The position numbers and the translations under genes are program-made. A model generated the notes under the pieces. The model was not told where the DNA came from. It did no database searches and saw only the letters and a list, made by a program, of their open reading frames with translations. From Clostridia bacterium (GTDB taxonomy: Bacteria; Bacillota; Clostridia; Christensenellales; CAG-1252): a stretch of DNA of 61,551 nucleotides. The stretch lies in assembly GCA_017394805.1 (NCBI GenBank), contig JAFPXC010000027.1:1-61551 (forward strand), written 5' to 3'. Positions 15,211 through 21,507 of this stretch are shown here, piece by piece (position 1 is the stretch's first letter; each line of letters starts with the position of its first letter).

Positions 15211-15778
15211 TGGGGACGATGATGACGTCGGTCGCCTCCCGCCCCGTCTCCTCCGTGACTACGTAGAGGATCTGCGCGACTTCGGCGGCGGTGAGGTCGG
15301 AATCCTGCACCAAGACGTTGACGTTGTTGGCGGACATCGTGACGCACACGTCAGAGAACCCGCGGGCTTTGATGAGGTTTTCCAAGACGACTTCCTCGCC
15401 GCTGTACTCCAAAAGGGTGAGTTTCTTCTCCTCGGCGGCGGCTTTGGCGTCGGCGGACGAGGCGTCCGAACGAATGATGGAATCCAAATAGCTGTAGGTC
15501 TGCTGACGGACGGCGTCACGATCGGACTTCATCGCGGAAAACACGGTGGCCGTGGTGACCTCGGAATCCTGACGGGCCTGCACGTTGTTGTTCTTGGCGG
15601 CGGCGCGCTGGGAGAGAAGCACGTTGAGATAGGCCGCTACCACGAGAAGGACGACCATCGCCACGATGACGAAGATCTTTTTGCCGTTGCCCGAGCGGGT
15701 GCGCTTCTTGCTGTCTTTGGGCTCCGCCGCGTTGACGTCTTTTTGTTTGATGGTTTTTTGTTTGTCGTTGCCTTTCAT
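15203..15778 (-). CDS. spoIIIAH: Stage III sporulation protein AH
   Basis: SpoIIIAH is a mother-cell membrane protein that pairs with forespore SpoIIQ to form the channel across the septum during engulfment. The 191-residue protein has a basic N-terminus, one membrane helix (KIFVIVAMVVLLVVAAYLNVLLS) and a C-terminal YscJ/FliF-like ring-building domain with ARGFSDVCVTMSANNVNVLV. The start at 15778 has ribosome binding site TTGGAGGT. It is the last gene of the spoIIIA operon, but is separated from spoIIIAG by 205 bases holding a probable small RNA on the other strand. Its 3' end lies inside a large palindrome. Confidence 0.95.
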   Translation of the reverse strand: MKGNDKQKTIKQKDVNAAEPKDSKKRTRSGNGKKIFVIVAMVVLLVVAAYLNVLLSQRAAAKNNNVQARQDSEVTTATVFSAMKSDRDAVRQQTYSYLDSIIRSDASSADAKAAAEEKKLTLLEYSGEEVVLENLIKARGFSDVCVTMSANNVNVLVQDSDLTAAEVAQILYVVTEETGREATDVIIVPKS

Positions 15779-15805
15779 ATCTACCTCCAAGATATTGTAT
15801 TTTCG

Positions 15806-15835
15806 TTGACAACGCCCGGTGGGGCGGTGTATACT
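15806..15835 (+). promoter_or_regulatory. Strong sigma-A promoter in the spoIIIAG-AH gap, plus strand
   Basis: TTGACA (15806-15811) and TATACT (15830-15835) are 18 bases apart, facing away from spoIIIAH and opposite to the spoIIIA operon. The spacer has a CGCCCGGTGGGGCG inverted repeat. Transcription should start near 15842. Confidence 0.65.
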
Positions 15836-15841
15836 GCTATT

Positions 15842-15912
15842 GAAATCGATGTCCCTGCAAACTTTGTTTGAGGTGGGAAATGTCACGAATTGTGAGATCG
15901 ATTTCTTTTTTT
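15842..15912 (+). ncRNA. Candidate small RNA antisense to the spoIIIAG-spoIIIAH gap
   Basis: About 70 nt, beginning at the predicted start of the promoter above. GAAATCGAT (15842-15850) pairs with ATCGATTTC (15897-15905), and eight bases of mostly T follow at once, so the closing helix also acts as terminator. Inside are two hairpins: TCCC-CAAAC/GTTTG-GGGA and TCAC/GTGA, making a three-way junction. No reading frame of note. I do not match it to a known class. The RNA would be complementary to spoIIIA readthrough mRNA. Confidence 0.5.
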
Positions 15913-15920
15913 GTTTTATG

Positions 15921-15946
15921 CCGCCCTACTCGCGGGGGCGGTTTTT
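15921..15946 (+). terminator. Second intrinsic terminator after the small RNA
   Basis: CCGCCC and GGGCGG (15921-15926 and 15936-15941) enclose a short loop and are followed by TTTTT on the plus strand. On the minus strand no T-run follows, so it should not stop the spoIIIA transcript. Confidence 0.65.
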
Positions 15947-15983
15947 CGTTGGCGGATTCGGTCTGCATAGAGCGAACGCGCGG

Positions 15984-16421
15984 CTATTTGTCTTTGGTGA
16001 AAATCTGGATTTGGTCCAAGTCGGCGCCCGTGGCCGTTTGGACGGCGCGCATAAGGCGAACGGACACCCCGCTATCCCCCGCGCCCTCGCTGACTACGAT
16101 GACGCCCACCAGAGCGCCCGAACGGTCGTAGGTGACCAAGACGTCCGTACTGCCCGCGCCCTCTATGCGCGAGAGAATGGCCGAGAGGTCGTCGTTCGAC
16201 GTGGTGCCCGAGGTGCGCCACAGGCTGCCACCCGAGGAAGCGATGGTGCCCGAAGTCGAGGCCCCGCACGAATGCAGGTTGCACGCCATATAGATCATCA
16301 CCGCGACCAAAGCGACCGTGAGGGCAACGAGGACGGGGCCGCCGGGGGAACGGAGTTTGGCCCACAAGGCGCTTGCGCGCAGGCGCTCCCAAAGCCCTCT
16401 GCAACTATCCGCTTTCAACAA
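15984..16421 (-). CDS. spoIIIAG: Stage III sporulation protein AG
   Basis: SpoIIIAG forms a large ring in the mother-cell membrane as part of the SpoIIIA-SpoIIQ feeding-tube complex. The 145-residue protein has one membrane helix at about 28-46 and a C-terminal ring-building domain with the LSRIEGAGSTDVLVTYD segment that defines the family. Its start overlaps the end of spoIIIAF by 17 bases. Confidence 0.94.
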   Translation of the reverse strand: MLKADSCRGLWERLRASALWAKLRSPGGPVLVALTVALVAVMIYMACNLHSCGASTSGTIASSGGSLWRTSGTTSNDDLSAILSRIEGAGSTDVLVTYDRSGALVGVIVVSEGAGDSGVSVRLMRAVQTATGADLDQIQIFTKDK

Positions 16422-16830
16422 TGACCACCTCCTCGGGTTCGACCGACATCACGATGCACACGTATTCGCCCAAGCCGTCGGGCGCATCGCCCCGAACGTA
16501 CACCGTCACCACGCCCCTCTCCTCGTCCACCGTAAGGTCGTACACGGCGGCATAGCGGGCACGAATGGTCGAGAGGGATTGCTGCCTGCGTTCGAGTTCA
16601 ATAAAATCTATGTAGGACTCGTCCCGTTCATAACTGCCCGCGTCGAAATTGATGAGGTCGGTAAGGCGGATATCCTGTCGAAAAAAGCGCGCGACGGGGG
16701 TGATGATGACGAAAAGAAGAAGGACGGCGAAAATGCCCTTGACGTACTTGCTCATTTGCCCCCGAGGAAGGAGTACGTCCGCCAAAACGCCCAACAGGAC
16801 TACGCCGACCACACCCAACAGCCAACCCAT
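16405..16830 (-). CDS. spoIIIAF: Stage III sporulation protein AF
   Basis: SpoIIIAF is a small membrane component of the SpoIIIA complex. The 141-residue protein has two N-terminal membrane helices (MGWLLGVVGVVLLGVLADVL, then a YVKGIFAVLLLFVIITPV segment) and a soluble ferredoxin-like C-terminal domain. The ADVLLPRG and MSKYVKGIFAV motifs are typical. It starts one base after spoIIIAE ends. Confidence 0.93.
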   Translation of the reverse strand: MGWLLGVVGVVLLGVLADVLLPRGQMSKYVKGIFAVLLLFVIITPVARFFRQDIRLTDLINFDAGSYERDESYIDFIELERRQQSLSTIRARYAAVYDLTVDEERGVVTVYVRGDAPDGLGEYVCIVMSVEPEEVVIVESG

Positions 16831-16831
16831 A

Positions 16832-18007
16832 CTACAACACCATGGTCACCGAACACATCACCAACAACAAAGTGACGATGAAGGTGAAACCCACGCCCGC
16901 GACGGCGGCGAGAAGGGAGCGCATACATTCGCCCACAGAGGAGACGAAGGACGCCATGCGGCGGTCGCCGATGGGCTCGATGAGCCCCGCCGTGAGTTTG
17001 AGGCCGACGACCAGCGCGGTGAGTTCGAGCAAGGGGCCCAAGACCACCGTGAGCACGGTGAGGACGGCGTACACGCCCAAGGCGTTTTTGATGAGGTTGA
17101 GGGAAGCCGTGACCAAGTCGAAGCCCTGCGAAATGTAGCCGCCCAAAAGGGGCAGGTAGGAGCCGATGACGTAGCGCGCGGCGCGGACGGACATGGTGTC
17201 GGCCATACTGCCGGCAATGCCCGCCACCGTGAGATAGGTGGTGAACAGGCCGAAGACGACGCCCAGAACCACGCCAACGATATAGCGCGTGGCCGACTGC
17301 AATTTGTCCAGCCGCACGCTGTCCGAAAGATTGCCGACGACGGAAAACACCACCGAGGCAATGAATAGGGGAAGTACGATATTGGCTATGACGTCCCCCA
17401 CCAACGTGCAACAAAACGCCAACTGCGGACGGAACAAAGCGGACGTCGAAGAGGCGCCCAAAGCCGTCATAAGGGTGGTGAGGGGCGGCGTGACGAGATT
17501 CATCACCGATACCAAAGAGGTGACCGTTTTGCGGACGGAAGTCACCACGTTCACGACGATGGTGACGACCGTGAGCAACACCGCGCCGTAACAGACGAAA
17601 TAAACCACGTCGGTGGTCTGGCGCCTGAGAAAGTTTTGGGTGAGCCCCATCAAAAGATTGAACAACAGCGAGATGAGCACGATGATGGCCAAGGATGGCA
17701 AAACGCGCGTAAAGGAAGAGGTGAACGCCGACCACACCAAGGACAGCAACTCGCGCGGGGTGAGGGAGAGTTCGCCCTTGATGAGGGCGGCCATCGTCTC
17801 GCGCACCGAGACGTCGCCCCCCGCCAAGCCCCGACAAAAGGTCTCGAACTCCGCGACGTCCAAGGCGTCGAGATTGCGATCGACGTACTCTTCCAACTCT
17901 TCCTCGGCGCGGGAAGCCGAGTCGGCGGCGGCGGTGGCGCGGGGGACGAACGCCAACGCGACGGAAAGAAAAACCGTGATAGACAAAAGGAAGACAAGGC
18001 GTTTCAT
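16832..18007 (-). CDS. spoIIIAE: Stage III sporulation protein AE
   Basis: SpoIIIAE is the large polytopic, permease-like subunit of the SpoIIIA complex. The 391-residue protein has a signal peptide (MKRLVFLLSITVFLSVALAF), a short extracytoplasmic domain at about 30-95 and about seven to eight membrane helices, ending TLLLVMCSVTMVL. I chose the ATG at 18007, which overlaps the spoIIIAD stop by four bases. The longer upstream frame is a shadow of spoIIIAD. Confidence 0.95.
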   Translation of the reverse strand: MKRLVFLLSITVFLSVALAFVPRATAAADSASRAEEELEEYVDRNLDALDVAEFETFCRGLAGGDVSVRETMAALIKGELSLTPRELLSLVWSAFTSSFTRVLPSLAIIVLISLLFNLLMGLTQNFLRRQTTDVVYFVCYGAVLLTVVTIVVNVVTSVRKTVTSLVSVMNLVTPPLTTLMTALGASSTSALFRPQLAFCCTLVGDVIANIVLPLFIASVVFSVVGNLSDSVRLDKLQSATRYIVGVVLGVVFGLFTTYLTVAGIAGSMADTMSVRAARYVIGSYLPLLGGYISQGFDLVTASLNLIKNALGVYAVLTVLTVVLGPLLELTALVVGLKLTAGLIEPIGDRRMASFVSSVGECMRSLLAAVAGVGFTFIVTLLLVMCSVTMVL

Positions 18008-18387
18008 AGCAGCAAAGAGATGGTGCGCACCAAGGCGGTGACGATGGGCAGCCCCATGAGAAAGACCGCGATCTTGCCCGCCAACTGTATCTTGTCGCCC
18101 ACCGACTGCACGCCCGCGTCGCCCGCGACCGAGGCCGCGTACTCGGTAAGGTAGCCTACGCCCACTATTTTGAGCACGCCCGAAAACAAGGCGTCGTCTA
18201 CACCGCCCGCCGAAAGCAACGCGCCGAACGCGTTGACGACCGAGGTCATGGAAGAAAGGACGATGGTGAGCACCACCACGCCCGTGACCACCAAGACGAG
18301 AAGGTGCCACTCGGGCTTGTCCTTTTTGAGTAGGAGGGAAAGCAAAACGCCCACCATACCTACGCCTACCACGCGCAAGACTTCCAT
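18004..18387 (-). CDS. spoIIIAD: Stage III sporulation protein AD
   Basis: A 127-residue membrane protein with about four helices and the family-typical DKPEWHLLV and KIVGVGYLTEYAASVAGDAG segments. It is a membrane subunit of the SpoIIIA channel in the mother cell. It lies one base after spoIIIAC and overlaps spoIIIAE. Confidence 0.95.
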   Translation of the reverse strand: MEVLRVVGVGMVGVLLSLLLKKDKPEWHLLVLVVTGVVVLTIVLSSMTSVVNAFGALLSAGGVDDALFSGVLKIVGVGYLTEYAASVAGDAGVQSVGDKIQLAGKIAVFLMGLPIVTALVRTISLLL

Positions 18388-18388
18388 A

Positions 18389-18586
18389 CTAATACAATTC
18401 GAACAGGGAACGAATGTTGTCGAACAGCCCCGCCACCATGTCGAGGACGGTGAGCAACGCCAAGACGAGCGCCGCCAGATTGACCAAGGTGGCGATGTCG
18501 TCCCGATCGCTCTTTTTGAGCAACAAGTTGACGAGGGACGTGAGCACGCCCAAAGTCGTCAAGCGAAATAGTACCGTCAAATCCAT
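18389..18586 (-). CDS. spoIIIAC: Stage III sporulation protein AC
   Basis: A 65-residue membrane protein with two helices and the conserved LLKKSDRDDIATLVNLAALV segment. It is the smallest subunit of the SpoIIIA complex. It is packed between spoIIIAB and spoIIIAD with one-base gaps. Confidence 0.94.
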   Translation of the reverse strand: MDLTVLFRLTTLGVLTSLVNLLLKKSDRDDIATLVNLAALVLALLTVLDMVAGLFDNIRSLFELY

Positions 18587-18587
18587 A

Positions 18588-19046
18588 CTACACCATCCAT
18601 ATCATCAACCCTACGCCCAAGACGCACCACAGTTTGGCGTACAAGCGTCCTTTCGCGGCGTACTCGCGGCGTGCGTCCTCGTCCAAAAGGCGGACGCGTT
18701 CTTTGACGAAGGCAAGACGGGCGGCTTGTCCCGTCATATCCGAGCGCCCCAAGGAAAGCAACAGCTCGCGTATTTCCGCCCATTGTCCGCGCGGCAAGGC
18801 GACCTCGCCCACCTCGGGATAGGTGAGAAGCGCCGCAGCAACCGCCGAGCGGGGGTGCGCCGAGGCGAAGCGCTCGAAAATGCGGGGAAGAGGCGCCATA
18901 TCGTAGCGTATCTGCTCCTCTATAAATACCAATAGCGTCTGCAAATCCCCCATAACGTCCACCCTTTTTCGATACCGCACGCGCATCGTCCACCCTATGC
19001 ACACGCAACAAACGCATACCACGCCGCCCAACAGAAGATTAAGCAT
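18588..19046 (-). CDS. spoIIIAB: Stage III sporulation protein AB
   Basis: SpoIIIAB is related to GspF-type platform proteins and carries membrane helices at both ends with a helical domain between. The 152-residue protein has the conserved LQTLLVFIEEQIRYDMAPLP segment and ends GVGLMIWMV. It overlaps the end of spoIIIAA by 8 bases. Confidence 0.94.
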   Translation of the reverse strand: MLNLLLGGVVCVCCVCIGWTMRVRYRKRVDVMGDLQTLLVFIEEQIRYDMAPLPRIFERFASAHPRSAVAAALLTYPEVGEVALPRGQWAEIRELLLSLGRSDMTGQAARLAFVKERVRLLDEDARREYAAKGRLYAKLWCVLGVGLMIWMV

Positions 19047-19833
19047 AGGCGATCTCCTCTACGTGCCCCACCGAGGGGGCGGAAGACAGCAATACGCGCA
19101 CGGGGAAAACAGCGGACAAGGCGGCGTCCGCAAAGCGCGTGCGGTCGCCGTGCACGGTGGCGACCACCGAAACCCCGCCCGCCGCAAGATAGCGGACGAC
19201 CTCGAGGTCGCGGGGCAAGTCCAACTCGTCCGTGACGACGTAGGCGGGGTTGAGGGCGCGCAATACCCCGCGATACAATAGGTCCTTGGGCGCGCCCGAC
19301 AAGGTGAACGCCTCGCCGACGGGGCGAACGCCGCCCAGAGAAATCTCCTCGCGCTCGTCCAAAACCACCACGTTGACGAGGTGGCTAAGCCGCGCCGCCA
19401 AGTCGCGGACGAAGGTGGTCTTGCCGCAAAAGGGAGGAGAGACGACGAGCACGCTACTGCCCATCACCCGCGAAAGGGGCAAGGCGCGACTGCACCCCTC
19501 TACCGCGTGGGGCAGGCGAATGACCAACCCCGAAACGCTCTGCAAGGCGTGCAAGGCGTGGGCTTGCACCCCATACCGCCCCGCGACGCCTATGCGCACG
19601 CCCCCCGTATAGGGAAGGTAGCCGTCCACCAAACGGGAAACCACGGTGTAGACCGAATAGTCCGAAGCCACCGAAAGACAGCGGTCGAGGTGCGCCCTCG
19701 TGCAAACGACGTCCGTCGAATGCGTACGGCCGCGCGTGACCACCTTGACGGGGCAATCCACCGCCAAACGAATTTCGCATACGTCTTGGTAGGCAAAGAC
19801 GACGTCATACAATTCTCCGAGCAACTTTTTCAC
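19039..19833 (-). CDS. spoIIIAA: Stage III sporulation protein AA (secretion-type ATPase)
   Basis: SpoIIIAA is the cytoplasmic AAA+/GspE-like ATPase thought to power the SpoIIIA complex. The 264-residue protein has the N-terminal GSPII-like part and a C-terminal ATPase with VVLDEREEI and DELDLPRDLE. The Walker A loop is unusual: SPPFCGKT at 132-139 has Ser where the motif begins with Gly. The N-terminus is short relative to relatives. The start is GTG with no ribosome binding site, five bases after a sigma-E-like -10 box, so the message is probably leaderless. It heads the eight-gene spoIIIA operon. Confidence 0.94.
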   Translation of the reverse strand: MKKLLGELYDVVFAYQDVCEIRLAVDCPVKVVTRGRTHSTDVVCTRAHLDRCLSVASDYSVYTVVSRLVDGYLPYTGGVRIGVAGRYGVQAHALHALQSVSGLVIRLPHAVEGCSRALPLSRVMGSSVLVVSPPFCGKTTFVRDLAARLSHLVNVVVLDEREEISLGGVRPVGEAFTLSGAPKDLLYRGVLRALNPAYVVTDELDLPRDLEVVRYLAAGGVSVVATVHGDRTRFADAALSAVFPVRVLLSSAPSVGHVEEIAYA

Positions 19834-19838
19834 GCTAA

Positions 19839-19867
19839 GAGGTATGCCGCCGTGAAAGATAATATGA
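19839..19867 (-). promoter_or_regulatory. Sigma-E-type promoter of the spoIIIA operon
   Basis: On the minus strand TCATATT (19861-19867) is followed after 14 bases by CATACCTC (19839-19846). The first box matches the sigma-E consensus KMATATT fully; the second matches CATACAHT at six of eight positions. The spoIIIA operon is a known mother-cell sigma-E target. The box ends five bases before the GTG start. Confidence 0.65.
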
Positions 19868-19924
19868 GGAAAACGCTACGTTACGACAAATTGCGCGTAG
19901 AAGAAGCCACGCGGCAAAGCGCGG

Positions 19925-21043
19925 TCAATCGTGCCGAAGACAATAGGCGACGAGGTCTGCGACACGATCGGCCTCGTGCAGGCGGTTGACGTAGCCCGCG
20001 CTGAAGCGTACCATGCCCTCCGAACGCGTGCCCAAGAAGCGGTGCAACAGCGGAGCGCAATGCAATCCCGCGCGGGTGGCCACCCCCGCCTCGGACAACT
20101 TGTCGGCGAGATAGGCCGAGGAAAGCCCCTTGCGGTAGATAGAGACCACGCCCGATACGCCCGAATACACGCGCAACCCCTCGAGGGAACGGAGATTCTC
20201 CGCCAAACGCGCGACGAAGCGCGTTTCTTTGTCCTCGACGCGGGAAAGGTGCGCCGCCGTCCAGCGGAGTCCCGCGCCCAACGCGCAAACGCCCGCACCG
20301 TCCAAGGTGCCCGCTTCCAAGCCCTCGGGATAGGACATGGGCTGGTAGACGTTGACGCTGTCCGTGCCCGTGCCCCCGTATAAAAGCGGATTGACGCGAA
20401 CGGTCTTGTTGAAGACCAAAAAGCCCACGCCCTGCAAGCCGTGCAAGCCCTTGTGCGCGGGCGCGGCGAGCATATCGCAACCTATGCGGCGCATGGACAA
20501 AGGGAAATGCCCGACACTCTGCGCGGCATCCACCAAGTAGGGAACGGCGCGTTCGGCGCACAGTTCGCCCACGCCCGAAACGTCGTTGGCTATCCCCGTG
20601 ACGTTGCTGACGTGATTGAGAACGACGAGCCGCGTGTCGGCGCGTATATGCCGCTCCACGTCGCGGCGCGTAACCCCCACCGCGGGCGAGGCGGGCGAAG
20701 CGAGGCTGAGGGTAATAAGCCCCTTGCGCTGCATTTCGTGCAAGGGACGAAGCACCGAGTTGTGCTCGGTGACCGTGGTGACGACGTGCGCCCCCGCGGG
20801 GACAGAGCGAATGGCCAAGTTGAGCGCCTCGGTGCAATTCTTGGTGAACACCACCTCGGCGGCGGGATTGTCCACGAAGCGGCGGATCTCCTCGCGCACG
20901 CGATATATCTGCAAGCCAAGCCATACGCTGTCGGTATGGGCGCCGCGAGAGGCGTTGGCCTTGCGGTTGACGGCCTGAACGAACGCGCGCATGACCTCGA
21001 CGGGAACGTAACGAGAAGTGGCGGCATTATCCAAATAAATCAT
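19925..21043 (-). CDS. Cysteine desulfurase family protein (class V aminotransferase)
   Basis: A PLP-dependent enzyme of the NifS/SufS fold that takes sulfur from cysteine as a persulfide. The 372-residue protein starts MIYLDNAATSRY, has the TEHNS region and the PLP lysine in PAHKGLHG, and ends with the ATRAGLHCAPLLHRFLG segment whose Cys is the likely persulfide carrier. The ATG at 21043 has AAAGGT upstream. The neighbouring divergent gene encodes a DUF3343 protein, a proposed sulfur or selenium carrier. The pair may work together rather than in general Fe-S assembly, since no suf or isc genes are near. Confidence 0.88.
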   Translation of the reverse strand: MIYLDNAATSRYVPVEVMRAFVQAVNRKANASRGAHTDSVWLGLQIYRVREEIRRFVDNPAAEVVFTKNCTEALNLAIRSVPAGAHVVTTVTEHNSVLRPLHEMQRKGLITLSLASPASPAVGVTRRDVERHIRADTRLVVLNHVSNVTGIANDVSGVGELCAERAVPYLVDAAQSVGHFPLSMRRIGCDMLAAPAHKGLHGLQGVGFLVFNKTVRVNPLLYGGTGTDSVNVYQPMSYPEGLEAGTLDGAGVCALGAGLRWTAAHLSRVEDKETRFVARLAENLRSLEGLRVYSGVSGVVSIYRKGLSSAYLADKLSEAGVATRAGLHCAPLLHRFLGTRSEGMVRFSAGYVNRLHEADRVADLVAYCLRHD

Positions 21044-21075
21044 ACACTTTCTACCTTTTATCCTCATATAGTATA

Positions 21076-21092
21076 TTGAAGGCCGCCTTCAA
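21076..21092. promoter_or_regulatory. Palindrome between divergent desulfurase and DUF3343 genes
   Basis: TTGAAGG-CCG-CCTTCAA is a perfect inverted repeat in the 74-base intergenic space. On the minus strand it lies just upstream of a TATACT -10-like box for the desulfurase. It is a candidate operator able to control both genes. Confidence 0.45.
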
Positions 21093-21117
21093 TCGTTACA
21101 AAGGAAAAGGAGGGTGT

Positions 21118-21375
21118 ATGCAATACGTTTTGTTTGTGTTTTCCTCGCGGGACGGCGCGATGCGGTTGTACGACTACTGTATGTCGAGGCGCATAGCGGC
21201 AAGCGTCGTCAACACGCCGCGAGAATTGGGCGCAAGCTGCGGCATATCCATACGGATAGGTACCAAAGACAAATGGTACGTGGGGCGCGGCGTGACCAAA
21301 TTGCCCACCTACGTCGGCACGTATTTGGTGACGCAGACCATAATGGGGCGCACGATCACGAAAATATACGAGTGA
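21118..21375 (+). CDS. DUF3343 domain protein, putative sulfur/selenium carrier
   Basis: An 85-residue protein with the DUF3343 hallmark VNTPRELGASCGISIRI; the Cys in that motif is the conserved functional residue proposed to carry sulfur or selenium. The ATG at 21118 has a strong ribosome binding site (AGGAGG). It is transcribed away from a cysteine desulfurase gene, which could be its sulfur donor. Family identity is clear; biochemical role is inference. Confidence 0.85.
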   Translation: MQYVLFVFSSRDGAMRLYDYCMSRRIAASVVNTPRELGASCGISIRIGTKDKWYVGRGVTKLPTYVGTYLVTQTIMGRTITKIYE

Positions 21376-21444
21376 AAAACGGGGTGCCGAAGCGTGTCTT
21401 CGGGACCCCGACGATATGCCCGAGGGTAGCCCCCTTGCGCGAAG

Positions 21445-21479
21445 AAAAAGCCGTTTCTCCATAGGGAAAACGGCTTTTT
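21445..21479. terminator. Bidirectional intrinsic terminator
   Basis: AAAAAGCCGTTT and AAACGGCTTTTT pair around a short loop, with T-runs on both strands. It separates the convergent DUF3343 gene and acyl-CoA ligase gene. A second GC-rich hairpin without T-run lies at about 21379-21407. Confidence 0.9.
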
Positions 21480-21507
21480 GCATACCGTATGAACGGTAAG
21501 GCGAACG

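Noticed and set aside
15842..15912. Riboswitch for spoIIIAH
   Set aside because: The promoter and T-run belong to the opposite strand. In the spoIIIAH direction no terminator or sequestered ribosome binding site follows the fold.
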